The translations under genes and the position numbers were made by a program. The notes beneath the pieces are model-generated. The model was not told where the DNA came from. It did no database searches and saw only the letters and a program-made list of their open reading frames with translations. DNA of 64,000 nt from Lachancea thermotolerans CBS 6340. Its lineage: Eukaryota; Ascomycota; Saccharomycetes; Saccharomycetales; Saccharomycetaceae. Where the stretch lies: the NCBI RefSeq assembly GCF_000142805.1, contig NC_013080.1:1054001-1118000 (forward strand), written 5' to 3'. Shown here one piece after another: positions 10,214 to 20,453 of this stretch (the first letter of the stretch is position 1; each line of letters begins with the position of its first letter).

Positions 10214-10765
10214 ATGTCCATTAATAGTCTTACAATGCAGGACAGTGGTGTGCTGCCCTTCTTACCGCTAGATGGGGAGTCAACCCCCTACGGGGCCGTT
10301 CTGACCAGTACAGCGTGGTACCCTTTGATGGGACCCGGACTCAAACCCAACAAAAAGTACGAAGGCGCAATTCGAATGAATTTCAAGTTGTTTGTCACAT
10401 CGCACAGACTTGTGTTTGTTAACTGCAGCCAGGGTGCAGAGGAAGAAGTTAAAAATATAGTTGTCCTTTACCGGCAGCTGGTGCTGCCAGCAGGCGTGTC
10501 ACAGCCACTTACTCTCGAGATGCCTTGGATTGGGTCAAATTATCTCAGATTCGCATTCAGGGTCTTGCCTGAACAGACCGGCCAAAACGGGCAACGCCTC
10601 AATAGCATTTACACGTGGCTTTGCGATGTTGCCATGGAAAAGGGCGCGCCTTCGCTGAAAGACGCCTTCCAGCTGCATGACGCTATACGGCAGGCCTTGG
10701 CAGACAGAACCTCTGCCGAAGGTGAGGCCCACCAGGAAGAACCCTTGCCACTGTACACGCCGTAA
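10214..10765 (+). CDS. WBP2-like GRAM-domain protein
   Basis: 183 residues. The central part resembles the GRAM/PH-like domain of WBP2, with an apparent match at YEGAIRMNFKLFVTSHRLVFVNC and MPWIGSNYLRFAFRV. The C-terminus ends in PLPLYTP, close to the PPxY-type peptide by which WBP2 proteins bind WW domains. In animals WBP2 is an adaptor for WW proteins such as YAP and Nedd4 ligases. A role with Rsp5 here is inference only. I recall no S. cerevisiae gene at this position, so it may have been lost there. The gene diverges from SNF2, and its stop is one base from the TAF7 stop. Confidence 0.7.
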   Translation: MSINSLTMQDSGVLPFLPLDGESTPYGAVLTSTAWYPLMGPGLKPNKKYEGAIRMNFKLFVTSHRLVFVNCSQGAEEEVKNIVVLYRQLVLPAGVSQPLTLEMPWIGSNYLRFAFRVLPEQTGQNGQRLNSIYTWLCDVAMEKGAPSLKDAFQLHDAIRQALADRTSAEGEAHQEEPLPLYTP

Positions 10766-10766
10766 A

Positions 10767-12431
10767 TCACTCATCGCCTTCGCCGCCGAAAAGCATCATC
10801 ATGTCCATATCATCCTGGTCGAGTTCTTCGTTGGCCCCGGCTTTGCGGCCTGGTGTGTTGCTTGGCGCAGCTGCTGCATCTTCCTCATCTTCATCGTCAT
10901 CGTCGTCCTCCACCTCTTCGTCGTCCTCCTCCTCCTCTTCCTCGTCCCCTTCTTCGTCATTGGGGGCCAAGCTCTCAGGATGGCTTGAAGAAGGCTCTTG
11001 ATTAGATTTGACCTGTTTTCTTTTCAACTCCACTTCTTTCTCCAACTTCTTTATGCTTTCAATAAACCTCGATTTCAACAAAGGATTTGTGGCTTTCTCA
11101 AGCTTCTGCCTGTTTTGTTGCAGGGTGGACTCAAGCTCCTCCAACTCATCTCTCAACAGCTCGCTATGCTGCCTCTCTTCATCCACTGCTGGTTTAGCTG
11201 TGCTTGGAACAACGTCTTCGTCTGCTTCATCTTCTCCTTCTTCATCCTCATCCTCTTCATCGTCATCGTCGCCATTGTCCTGTTCAACATCGTCACCGGT
11301 TTCCTCCACGGCGGGAATTTGATTGGTATTAGCGATTTGGTCAGCCCCTTGTCTGTCCTCTTGTAATGCCTGCTCAAGCTCCATTTCCAAGTCTTCGTGG
11401 TCGTCGTCTCCAAACAAGTCGAGTCCATTGTCCGAAGAATTTTGTCTTTGTTCCTCGTTACTTGTTGACCTTTGAGCCAAGATATCTTCATCTACTAAGT
11501 CATAGCTAAACCCTTCCGTCTCTGCGTCCTGGCTTAGAAGAAGCTCAACAGTTTTTTCCACGTAGTCTATCTCCTGGGACGTCAACCTGCGCCGGAACCT
11601 ACGGTTTCGTACGTTATAAAGGGGTGGTGTCAAGCCATGCTTGTAGTCATATCCTTTTCTAACAATCTGGTCGATATTGCTGGCTTCTGCGTCAGTTAAT
11701 GGCCCTCCATTGAACCCACGATAGAGCGTTTTTTTGCATTCTCTAATTTCGCTTTTGTATTCTGTGAAATGTTTTGTAACTAAGTCTTCTGTATCTGGTG
11801 GTACCAACGAGAATACGTCCTCTTCATGCTCTATAGTCCTCACGCACAATAGCATTTGTGATACATCAAAAGTTTTGAGTAAGTTCTTTCTATCAACGCT
11901 CTTGTTAACCTCTATTACTGTCGGTAAGTTAACGAGGACTGCTCCATATTGTAGTCCATTGATCTTCACGACTGCGTGCCTCTCGCCTTTCCACTTTAGG
12001 CTCAACCCCGAAAAGTCCCCGCTCTCAATGCAGCTCTTAACAAATTCTGTTTGCACATCTGGCAAAACACGAAGTATAATTCCCTCTTCGATAAGCGGGT
12101 CGTCTTCGATATCTGATGCCTCAGAGTCATAGCCCTCCCCAGGAACTCTAACAGGCTTAATTCGGAATCTTGGGGCTTTTGGCGTTGTTGAAGCGGTTGA
12201 CTCGGACTTGTCCTTGCCGCCCAAATTGATCTTGAGTTTCATTGTGCCTGGTGTTGATTTTTGCTGTTCTGGGCTATCCTCTCTTCTGGACAACCTGACC
12301 TTCAATCCCCCTCCAGCTCTTTCTTTGTTGGCATCTTGACCTCCCTTGGCTTTAATCTTGATTTTCTTGAGCTGGGGTTCCGGTTCATTGGGCTCTGGTT
12401 CCCTCGGCTTCCTAATTTTGATCTTGGGCAT
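10767..12431 (-). CDS. TAF7: TFIID subunit TAF7
   Basis: 554 residues. A lysine/proline-rich N-terminus ([20 protein letters not shown]) is followed at about residues 110-230 by the TAFII55 domain: [12 protein letters not shown], then a segment ending in the [28 protein letters not shown] consensus. The C-terminal half is strongly acidic, with long Asp/Glu runs between coiled-coil-like segments (about 360-554), as in fungal Taf7. The protein is part of TFIID, bound to Taf1, and helps Pol II initiation in the nucleus. It corresponds to YMR227C. It converges on the WBP2-like gene with one base between the stops, and diverges from MTF1 over 143 bases, as in S. cerevisiae. Confidence 0.95.
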   Translation of the reverse strand: MPKIKIRKPREPEPNEPEPQLKKIKIKAKGGQDANKERAGGGLKVRLSRREDSPEQQKSTPGTMKLKINLGGKDKSESTASTTPKAPRFRIKPVRVPGEGYDSEASDIEDDPLIEEGIILRVLPDVQTEFVKSCIESGDFSGLSLKWKGERHAVVKINGLQYGAVLVNLPTVIEVNKSVDRKNLLKTFDVSQMLLCVRTIEHEEDVFSLVPPDTEDLVTKHFTEYKSEIRECKKTLYRGFNGGPLTDAEASNIDQIVRKGYDYKHGLTPPLYNVRNRRFRRRLTSQEIDYVEKTVELLLSQDAETEGFSYDLVDEDILAQRSTSNEEQRQNSSDNGLDLFGDDDHEDLEMELEQALQEDRQGADQIANTNQIPAVEETGDDVEQDNGDDDDEEDEDEEGEDEADEDVVPSTAKPAVDEERQHSELLRDELEELESTLQQNRQKLEKATNPLLKSRFIESIKKLEKEVELKRKQVKSNQEPSSSHPESLAPNDEEGDEEEEEEDDEEVEDDDDDEDEEDAAAAPSNTPGRKAGANEELDQDDMDMMMLFGGEGDE

Positions 12432-12574
12432 TACCTCGCGCTTTTCTGTCCTGCCTCCCGCTAAGTTGTGAAGTTTAATGTTTCCCTAGCCTTCTAGCCA
12501 TTATTTCAACCATCTAAAAATTTTGAATATTAGAAGTTAAGAGCACTCTATGCAAACCTTAAAAAAGCAGTTAA

Positions 12575-13600
12575 ATGGCAATCCGTGTTCAACCATTACG
12601 TGATCTTGCCAAAATTCAACACTACTATGGATTCAGGTATCTTTTAAATCCAGGAGTTCATGAGAAGATATTTGATAAACTTGACCTTCCTCAGACTTAC
12701 CAAGATACTTCTAAATTAAAGGTTTTGGATCTGTACCCTGGCCCAGGCCAGCACTCAGCCATATTCCATAACAGATTTAAGCCCTTACAACATGTGCTAA
12801 TGGATGCGCGACCGGATTTCGTGAAGCATCTTCGCGGGCTGAGTTCTACACAGAATGACAGTTTTCAGCTATATGGTAAGGACCCATACGAATGGCAGTC
12901 ATATACAGACCTTATAGACGTTGAGAAAAAATTTGTACCGTCGAAGAGAAGTCTTGATTCGATTCATGATGAGTTTTTGGTCCTTGCGAATCTTACCGGT
13001 ATGGTAGGAGAAGGATTATTTATGCAATGGCTGGCATGCGTAGGAAATAGGAACTGGCTTCATCGCTTCGGAAGGGTAAAAATGCTAGTATGGGTCTTGG
13101 AGAGCACTGCCATGAAAATTCTTGCAAGGCCGGGGGACCAACTGCGTTCTAAGTGCTCAGTTGTGGCTGACACCTTTACTGATACAAAATTGGTAGCCAC
13201 AATGGAAACTAAGAACTTGCACAAGTTTGGCCAAGGGGTGATTGATTCCCACAAACCAGTTCTTTTCCCTGAGAATGATGTTTGGATGCCCAGCGGTAAA
13301 CCAATTAGTCTGCTAGAAGTCAATCCTTCTAAGCACAATATTGATTTAGATAACTTTGATTACGTGACGAAGCACTTATTAATCTTGAGAAGCACGCCAC
13401 TATGTGAGGCTTTCGAGTCGCTGGGCCATGGCGGAAGGGATTATTTCACTACGGTCATCAAAGACAAGAAATTTCTACGAAAGTGTCCAAAAGAATTGAC
13501 GTCTTCAGAATTTTTAATGATAACTGAGGCATTTGTGAATTGGCCCTTCAAGCCCGATATATATATGGACTTCATTGATGTGTTTCAAGACAATGACTGA
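12575..13600 (+). CDS. MTF1: Mitochondrial transcription factor MTF1
   Basis: 341 residues, the same size as S. cerevisiae Mtf1 (YMR228W). The family derives from rRNA adenine dimethylases. The degenerate S-adenosylmethionine-fold motif VLDLYPGPGQHSAIF lies near residues 48-63, and the C-terminal segment has the family FVNWPFKPDIYMDFIDV. Mtf1 works with the single-subunit RNA polymerase Rpo41 to melt mitochondrial promoters. As in the relatives, no cleavable presequence is obvious at the N-terminus (MAIRVQPLRDLAK), which suits the known import of the intact protein. It is divergent to TAF7. Confidence 0.95.
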   Translation: MAIRVQPLRDLAKIQHYYGFRYLLNPGVHEKIFDKLDLPQTYQDTSKLKVLDLYPGPGQHSAIFHNRFKPLQHVLMDARPDFVKHLRGLSSTQNDSFQLYGKDPYEWQSYTDLIDVEKKFVPSKRSLDSIHDEFLVLANLTGMVGEGLFMQWLACVGNRNWLHRFGRVKMLVWVLESTAMKILARPGDQLRSKCSVVADTFTDTKLVATMETKNLHKFGQGVIDSHKPVLFPENDVWMPSGKPISLLEVNPSKHNIDLDNFDYVTKHLLILRSTPLCEAFESLGHGGRDYFTTVIKDKKFLRKCPKELTSSEFLMITEAFVNWPFKPDIYMDFIDVFQDND

Positions 13601-13674
13601 ATCGATAGAGCTTGGAGAGTTGCGATATTTTGAAGCGAAGGCGTGATAATGGTAATCTGTCAAGGAGACCATTT

Positions 13675-14859
13675 TCAGCCTCTTTGTTCCAGGTATTTCT
13701 TTCTCGAAATCCAGCCAATTCCAGGGACGCAAATTCTTCGCAGTGGCTTCCCATGCCTGTCATAAAGTGGTACATTCTGTAAAGTATCATCGAGCACATC
13801 ATTTTCTTTGCTGCCTCCACTATTGCAATCTACCGAACTTTTCACGATGGCTGACTGACCCGCAGCATTTATTTGGTGGGCCGCAATCCGTCGGATATCT
13901 CGGTTAATATATTCTTTCCAGTCATTACGGCCCTTTTTGGTTGTGAGATCAAAAAGAAGACCCTTTTTTTTTGACGCGAGTTCTAATGGAAGTTGCTCAG
14001 ATCTTTGAAGAGGCAAGCCAAAGTCACCGCTGGGCTCGTCACCGCCGGGCTCGTGACTGCAAATAGAAAATTCGTCCACAACTTTGGCCTGACGACCTAC
14101 GCAGTTTTTCTCGATAGCTGGAAATTTTTCAGTGTTACCCATGTTCTCCTTGGATAGGATTGAAACGGTTTTCGTTTCTAGGCTGCTTTGGACGCCCACT
14201 TTGACTCTTTTTCTGAGTTTTTGTAATTTGGTTCCCATGCTAGTCCCAAAATTCGAAACATTAGACGCTAATGCGTTAATTCTCAGATCTAAGGCTGTCA
14301 TCAAAAGACATGACTGACTTCTCAGCTCTTCAACAACCTTGAGGAAAGATAACTCAATATACCTTCGAAAGGCTATCAAAATTGCAACGATAACTAAGCA
14401 TTTCGTGGCATTTGCTAGGATTGACACGTCCTTGGCAAGCCAATTACCCTTCAGAGGGTATTGGTGCAACTTTCTTTGTTCTCTAAGGTCTGCCAATACG
14501 CGAAGCTCCACATTAATTATACAAGCGTAGTACTCGAACACGATTGCTTCTTCGGAGCGATATTGTCCCAGACTGTTTTTTTTCTCGATATCTAGCAGAC
14601 ATGAGGACACACCTGGGTACAACTCAGTATGATTATCCAACCTTCCCAATACATAGGCATTCTGCTGAACGTCTTTCATAAGCGGAGCAATCAAACATTT
14701 GCTCATGCAACCGGGCTCTAACTCTAGTCCGAAGCGGGAGGATTGCTTTTTAGAGTCTCTCGCGGCAATGCTATTTAGTGTTTCATAATTTGAACACAAG
14801 ATAAACCTAATGTTGGCATAGGCCAATAGGGAGAAGCATTCAAGTATCCAAGGCTTCAT
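13675..14859 (-). CDS. Unrecognised protein with one membrane segment
   Basis: 394 residues; I do not recognise the family. The N-terminal 30 residues are fairly hydrophobic. A clear membrane-spanning segment (ATKCLVIVAILIAF, about residues 148-168) is followed by a helical stretch rich in charged and leucine residues. The C-terminal part is polar. The last 35 residues, including PLYDRHGKPLRRICVPGIGW, look conserved in style: basic, proline- and glycine-bearing. Codon use and length make a real gene likely, and the ATG at 14859 is the first in frame. No gene lies between MTF1 and RRP5 in S. cerevisiae, so it is either fast-evolving or lost there. No function is proposed. Confidence 0.7.
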   Translation of the reverse strand: MKPWILECFSLLAYANIRFILCSNYETLNSIAARDSKKQSSRFGLELEPGCMSKCLIAPLMKDVQQNAYVLGRLDNHTELYPGVSSCLLDIEKKNSLGQYRSEEAIVFEYYACIINVELRVLADLREQRKLHQYPLKGNWLAKDVSILANATKCLVIVAILIAFRRYIELSFLKVVEELRSQSCLLMTALDLRINALASNVSNFGTSMGTKLQKLRKRVKVGVQSSLETKTVSILSKENMGNTEKFPAIEKNCVGRQAKVVDEFSICSHEPGGDEPSGDFGLPLQRSEQLPLELASKKKGLLFDLTTKKGRNDWKEYINRDIRRIAAHQINAAGQSAIVKSSVDCNSGGSKENDVLDDTLQNVPLYDRHGKPLRRICVPGIGWISRKKYLEQRG

Positions 14860-15075
14860 CCTCTTTGTGTAGTCAATTGTTTAGGTACGTAATTACGTCG
14901 CTTTATTTTAATTTTTGGTGTCACTAATTGATATTGGGTGAGGGAAAAATGCGCGAGGTATTGACAACCAGTACCAAACATAAACAGAAAAATTATCGTA
15001 ATTGTCGAAGCATTGGGCTAACTGTGACCCATATAGCCTCTACCTTCTTTATACTGTACACTATATGCTTCTTGT

Positions 15076-18000
15076 TTATTCTACAGATGCTGACTTTTGG
15101 CTTAGCTTCTCAACATACTCTGAGGCCTTTGCCTTAACATACTCGGCAGTCTTTTGGTCATCAGAGGCCTCCTCAAAATCAAGCCACTTACCAAAGAAAA
15201 ATTTGGCTTGCTTTCTCGTTAGCTTTCTGTTCACAACTCTCTCGAACAAATTCTCAACTCTCTTCTTGTCGCCTGATTTGATCTCTTGATCTAGGTAAAC
15301 ATTCCACAAATCGATTCTTTTTGGAGTGTCGGCAAGCAACCCCTCGAAAAGCGAACGGCCCTGCTCGCTGTCGCCTTTAGCAAATTCAAGTTGGGCAAAT
15401 TTGCGCACAACTTCAATGTGGTTACGTCTCGGCAAAGACTGCAAAGCACTGGCAAGAACTTGGCGTGCTTCTTCAGCACGTCCCTGTTCAATCAAGAAAT
15501 CACTCCACAGAACCCAAATAGAGACCTTCTCCGCACCAAATTTCTTTGCAGTCGTTTTGAACAATAAAGAAGCTTTTTCAAAGTTGTGGCTCATTTGGAA
15601 AATGTTGATGAGCTTGCTGTGAATTGTGTAGGAGTCCATGTACTGACATGCTCTTGAGAAAACTTCATTTAGAGTACTCTCAGTACCAAACGTGTTTTCC
15701 AAATTGAGCAAACCGATCCATATGTTCAGCTTCTCAGCCTCTTCCCTGAAGCTTATGGTCTTCAAAGCACGCTCAGCAACTTCACGTGCCTTGTCAATTT
15801 CTCCAAGCTGCAATTGGAATGCCATGTAGTTCATCCAGATAACAGAAGAGTTTGGATTACCCATGATCATGCGTTCGAAGTCACCAACAGATTCAGGCGC
15901 TCTGGTGTTGATATCAATGGTTTGATCCTCGACACCCTGCACTGACTTCTTTTTCTTCTTAGACCTTTTGGTCTCGCTGAAATCTTCCTCTTCAGAGGAT
16001 TCCTCTTCTTGAGCCTGATCCAAAATGCTTGTAGTCCAATCAAATCCTGCACTCAAACTCAAACCATCGCTAGACAAAACTGGTTGCTGCTTTGACTTGT
16101 CACCCTTATCTTCGCCTTCATGGTCATCGACCTCCATGCCGTCAGAGTCGCTTTCCTGGCCTTCTTCATTCACAACTTCTTCATCGCTGGATTCAGAGCC
16201 CTCGTCCCCTTCCGCATCATCAGACGCCTGATTCTCATTACTCTCTTTGAAGTAAGAAGCTTTGAGACCGAGAGAAAGCTGTTTTTTGTCAGGATTAACT
16301 TTGAGGACAATTGCCTTGACTTTATCACCGACACCGAATATCGAAGCCAAATCGCCGACAGCGGAATCAGCCACTTCGGTTTTATGGGCAAGACCGGTGA
16401 CGTTCACGGTGTTGTCAAGCTTAACAAATAAGCCGAAATCCGTGACATTTTTGACGGCACCTTCAAAAATCTCGCCAACCTTGATGTCATTGTAACTCTT
16501 CAAAATTCTCAATTCTCCATTAACTTCCGACTCTTTCAAAGTAACCAATATATGGGAGTCATCATCACAGTTGACAACCTTACCAACAACACTTTGCATT
16601 GGTTTGAAAAACTTCCGCCAGTCCTTAATGAAAGAATCAGTTAACTTACTGACAGGCACAAACGCTTGAAGCGTGCTGCTCAAGTAAATGAAAATACCCT
16701 TCTCGGTTATTTTCTTAACAAGTCCACGCACGACATCTCCTCTCTTCAGATCTTCGTGTGTTTTTGCAGTACCGTCTCTTGGGTTTTCAGAACGAAGAGA
16801 TAGGTTAAGCTTGCCATCATCTTTGTCAATAGAGATCACTTTGGCAGACACAATGCTGTTCTTTTGGTTTGCGTAGACGTCCTTCAAAGGCTTCGAATAA
16901 TCATCCAAGGCATCAGTGGCGAACGCGACGCCTCTCACATTCTCGCCAAGTTCTAACAAGAGATAGCTGTCTGTAATTTTGAGCAAGCGCGCTGGCAGAC
17001 AATCGCCGACGTTAATGTCTTTGATGCCCTTGATGTCATGCGTCCTTGCTGATACTGATAGAGTGTTGCGATCCTGGTCGATGCTGACAACCTTTGTTCT
17101 GAGAGCGCAACCTAATGGGAAAGAGTCTTCGATGCCATGGCCGAGTTGTGAGTTCTCATCAGCCAAATCAAAGAAATCTATCTTAGCCTTCAAGGAAGGC
17201 GAGACAGTCAGCCACATGATGTCCTTCGAAACGTTGTTCACAAATCCCACGATTGAGTCGCCCACTTTGACATCTTTGATTGTGGCGTGATTGACACCAG
17301 CTAGGGAGGATGGCTTCGCAGAAAGCTCAATCAAAACGTTCTTAGAAGATCTGTGCGATACGGGCAAGAACTTGTGAGACTTGACATCATGAAATCCAAT
17401 GACCTTGACATCCAAGACGTCACCCTTTTTGAAAGTGGCAAGTGGTTTCTTGGGATCTTTGATGTCTTCAAATTTGTCGAAGACCTCAGAGATATCAATC
17501 CTTCCATGAAGGTTGTCGGAAAGGACGACATTTAGCTGGTTTTTTTTAACTGCTTTGACCTTAGCCTTTGTAACTTTTCCAAGCGCAAATTCGGATACTT
17601 CCTTGATGGATTGATCAACGGGGTTGATAGCAGGGCGCTCACTTTCAGGTGTTTTTGAGCTTTTCTCGTTCTTTGGCTCCTTGAACGAAAGCAGGAAACG
17701 CTCGTTGTCATCGTCGGTTCTTAAAAGGAATGCGGAAACCGATTGGTTAACGTAAAACTTGGAAGACAGACTAACGTCTCTACTGTCAACCGCATAACTT
17801 GGCAGAACTAGACCCACAAACTGACCGTTGAAGGCAACAAAAACACCCTTCTCAGACACGGATTTAACATAACCATTGAATGGGGAATGATTGCCTCTCT
17901 GTTTAACATCCTGGTAGTTCAGGGGCAATAGCGACTTTTCAGCGTCCTTCATCAAAGACTTTTTGCACGAAAGGTTAAAAACCCTTGTTCTCTCATCTTT

Positions 18001-20271
18001 ATCAATTACCAAACCCTCAAGCTCTGACCCAATTTTGAGTTTCTTGAGCTGTGCCCTGTTTTGCTCAACCCTAGAATCAGACAGGTGGCCAACATAAACA
18101 ACACCTCTCAATCCTGTCCCAACTTGCTCAACAACGATAGAATCCTTCGTCTTCTCAACTACAGCAACCTTGATTATTGATCTTCCGACAATCATGTTTT
18201 CGATGGCTTCTCTCTGCAACGACGCAGCCTCGCTTGAAACTTTGCATGTGACAATGACTCGGTTCTGCTCTTTGTTATGCTGCAAAACCTTCACGATCAC
18301 AGTTTGCCCTAGTCTCAAATGATCTTGAGGCCTCTTGACGTAGGCCTCCGATATATTGCTGTTGGGTAAAAAGCCTCTCAAGCCGTTTAAGAATGAAACT
18401 ATGCATCCATTTGGTTTGAAGATGTCAACTGTAGCAGCCAATTTGGAATCAGAGGAGGCAATCTTTTCGATGTCCTCAAAGCTTGACGCTAGCTCAGTCT
18501 CCTCCCTATCGAGATTGACTAGAGACTTTTTCAAAGACATAAACAGCTGGCCTCTTTCTGTGGCGTTTATCAAAATACCCTTCACCTTGGAGCCAATTTT
18601 AAACTTTCTCTCTGGGTACACAAGCCTAATGTCAGAGATATGAAGTGGTGGCACAGTCGCCTTAAACTGGCCACCAAAAATGCTAAGTTTTATCCCCTTG
18701 TCAGAGACTTCCGTGATCTCGCATCCGGGAACAATAGTACCTACTGGAATATCGATGGGCCTCAAATATTCAACCGCGATAACTTTTGGATCTGTTGCAA
18801 GCTGGTAATACCCGTCAAAGCTATCGTAACCGAGAACGCGAGCGCTAACCTCGCCAGATGGTTCCTGTTCACCTGTTTTCGACAAGTGGACACGTCCCAA
18901 GAAGTCTTTGTTGAGCTTTAGATAGAAGTATTGAGAGTCACGTCCTTTGACTTCGCAATTTTCGAAGGTGTAACCAACTGGGAAAGCTTCTAAAGCCGAG
19001 TTTCCTGAAGTCTCGCTCGCAAGTGATAAAACGCTAGGCAAGTCGGACAAAATGACGAACTTGTCGCCCGATTTGTTTTTGAGAGAGGCAATTATCCTTA
19101 CTCTCGTATTTGAACCAATTGGGTATGCCTGGTCACTTTTGCTATCGGTGTAAAAGATCGCCTGTTGAGATATGTTCAGAAACCCATCTACGAGACCAAA
19201 GACCTTACCAATCACGCCATTTGAAGTTTTCTTTTGGCACAAGAAGTCCACTGCTTGGCCAGGAATGACAGCATCGACTGAGGATATCTGGGACACCTTG
19301 CTCTTTTTATTCTTGAACTCAAAATTGACCGTGACAGTTCTGCCAGATTTCTTGGCCACGTTGGCCAAAAAGACGGTACCAGGTGCGAAGTTGGGAAGCG
19401 ATTCACATTCCTTTTTAGAGATAAATCCGGTGATACCGTCCATTCCCACGTCAAGTATGGCACCGTGGTCCTCTATACTCTTGACGGCGCACTGAATAGT
19501 GCAATTCCTCGCAAGATCTTCCTCAATCAATTGGTTTGTTGCACTGGGCTCAATAGAGAGTTCAATCCTCTTCTGTTTCTTGCTGTTTTTGTCGAGGGCC
19601 GAATTCGAATGCACACTGCATCTCAGCCACTGACCTTGAGTGAAGAAGTTGTTTAGATCAGGCAGGTCCTTGAGCTTAGCGGCCTGAGCTTGCGAAGATT
19701 TCTGATCATCGTCGTCATTATCGTATTCTGCGTCTGACTCGTCGTCGCTAGCTTCTTTATCGCTTTCCATAGATTCATCTATGTCTTCAAGCAGCTTTGT
19801 GAAGGGTTCAGAGATGTTCGGTAGAGTAACAAACCCACACAGGTTGTCGCTGAGGGCAACACAAAGGTCATGTTTGTTAACTTTGCTGATTCTTCCGAGC
19901 ACCAAAGTCCCAACTGGTAGATTTCTGAAAGTGAGGTGATCAATCACTGCAACAGACTCGTCATCGCCACCAGCAGCGTCCTTCGTACCTGTCGCAGCCT
20001 TGGGCGATGTCTTCTTCTTTTTCTTAGGTCTTTGGCTGTCGTTAGCGGCAGGGCTGGCAACAGCAGGCCCGGATCCAAAAAGCACATCGCTTGCTGCTTC
20101 GTTGGCAACCTGTTTTAGCTCTAAAGGCGTCAGCGCGCTGGCGCCACCTCTAGGGAATGAAGCCTCCTCCACACTCTGCAGAAGCGAGGGACCTGATGGT
20201 TGTTTTGTGTTGTCTTGGCGAGTGAGAGGAGATTCCTCTACTCTCTTCCTCTTCTGCCCCGAGGACGACAT
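15076..20271 (-). CDS. RRP5: Ribosome biogenesis factor RRP5
   Basis: 1731 residues, like S. cerevisiae Rrp5 (YMR229C, 1729). A basic, low-complexity N-terminus is followed by a long array of S1 RNA-binding repeats; recurrent phrases such as GDVVRGLVKKITEKGIFIYL and GEIFEGAVKNVTDFGLFVKL can be seen. An acidic linker (about residues 1330-1450) leads to a C-terminal block of HAT/TPR-like repeats. Rrp5 binds pre-rRNA in the nucleolus and is needed for cleavages that release both the 18S and 5.8S precursors. The promoter holds PAC and RRPE motifs. The gene diverges from YPK9 over about 1 kb. Confidence 0.97.
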   Translation of the reverse strand: MSSSGQKRKRVEESPLTRQDNTKQPSGPSLLQSVEEASFPRGGASALTPLELKQVANEAASDVLFGSGPAVASPAANDSQRPKKKKKTSPKAATGTKDAAGGDDESVAVIDHLTFRNLPVGTLVLGRISKVNKHDLCVALSDNLCGFVTLPNISEPFTKLLEDIDESMESDKEASDDESDAEYDNDDDDQKSSQAQAAKLKDLPDLNNFFTQGQWLRCSVHSNSALDKNSKKQKRIELSIEPSATNQLIEEDLARNCTIQCAVKSIEDHGAILDVGMDGITGFISKKECESLPNFAPGTVFLANVAKKSGRTVTVNFEFKNKKSKVSQISSVDAVIPGQAVDFLCQKKTSNGVIGKVFGLVDGFLNISQQAIFYTDSKSDQAYPIGSNTRVRIIASLKNKSGDKFVILSDLPSVLSLASETSGNSALEAFPVGYTFENCEVKGRDSQYFYLKLNKDFLGRVHLSKTGEQEPSGEVSARVLGYDSFDGYYQLATDPKVIAVEYLRPIDIPVGTIVPGCEITEVSDKGIKLSIFGGQFKATVPPLHISDIRLVYPERKFKIGSKVKGILINATERGQLFMSLKKSLVNLDREETELASSFEDIEKIASSDSKLAATVDIFKPNGCIVSFLNGLRGFLPNSNISEAYVKRPQDHLRLGQTVIVKVLQHNKEQNRVIVTCKVSSEAASLQREAIENMIVGRSIIKVAVVEKTKDSIVVEQVGTGLRGVVYVGHLSDSRVEQNRAQLKKLKIGSELEGLVIDKDERTRVFNLSCKKSLMKDAEKSLLPLNYQDVKQRGNHSPFNGYVKSVSEKGVFVAFNGQFVGLVLPSYAVDSRDVSLSSKFYVNQSVSAFLLRTDDDNERFLLSFKEPKNEKSSKTPESERPAINPVDQSIKEVSEFALGKVTKAKVKAVKKNQLNVVLSDNLHGRIDISEVFDKFEDIKDPKKPLATFKKGDVLDVKVIGFHDVKSHKFLPVSHRSSKNVLIELSAKPSSLAGVNHATIKDVKVGDSIVGFVNNVSKDIMWLTVSPSLKAKIDFFDLADENSQLGHGIEDSFPLGCALRTKVVSIDQDRNTLSVSARTHDIKGIKDINVGDCLPARLLKITDSYLLLELGENVRGVAFATDALDDYSKPLKDVYANQKNSIVSAKVISIDKDDGKLNLSLRSENPRDGTAKTHEDLKRGDVVRGLVKKITEKGIFIYLSSTLQAFVPVSKLTDSFIKDWRKFFKPMQSVVGKVVNCDDDSHILVTLKESEVNGELRILKSYNDIKVGEIFEGAVKNVTDFGLFVKLDNTVNVTGLAHKTEVADSAVGDLASIFGVGDKVKAIVLKVNPDKKQLSLGLKASYFKESNENQASDDAEGDEGSESSDEEVVNEEGQESDSDGMEVDDHEGEDKGDKSKQQPVLSSDGLSLSAGFDWTTSILDQAQEEESSEEEDFSETKRSKKKKKSVQGVEDQTIDINTRAPESVGDFERMIMGNPNSSVIWMNYMAFQLQLGEIDKAREVAERALKTISFREEAEKLNIWIGLLNLENTFGTESTLNEVFSRACQYMDSYTIHSKLINIFQMSHNFEKASLLFKTTAKKFGAEKVSIWVLWSDFLIEQGRAEEARQVLASALQSLPRRNHIEVVRKFAQLEFAKGDSEQGRSLFEGLLADTPKRIDLWNVYLDQEIKSGDKKRVENLFERVVNRKLTRKQAKFFFGKWLDFEEASDDQKTAEYVKAKASEYVEKLSQKSASVE

Positions 20272-20424
20272 CTTAGACTACGCTAAATTAGTCGGTAAAC
20301 GAGGGAATTAAATGAGAATACGGACTGAGCAAAAGATGGTTGCTGTTAACACAACAGTACGCTAATGTTCTAGAGTTCCGATCTCACTTACGTGCTCCTT
20401 GTCTTCAAAGCGTCTATGTAAAGA

Positions 20425-20453
20425 GCTCATCGCATCGGCTGTGGAAAATTTTT
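20425..20453 (-). promoter_or_regulatory. RRP5: PAC and RRPE motifs of RRP5
   Basis: On the RRP5 strand GCGATGAGC (complement of 20425-20433) is the PAC element, and AAAAATTTTC (complement of 20444-20453) is an RRPE-like element, 154-182 bases upstream of the ATG. The pair is the hallmark of ribosome-biogenesis promoters (Dot6/Tod6 and Stb3 sites in S. cerevisiae). Confidence 0.8.

Noticed and set aside
10801-11322. Serine-rich frames on the plus strand within TAF7
   Set aside because: They are the complement of the Asp/Glu runs of Taf7 (GAT/GAA read as ATC/TTC/TCA).
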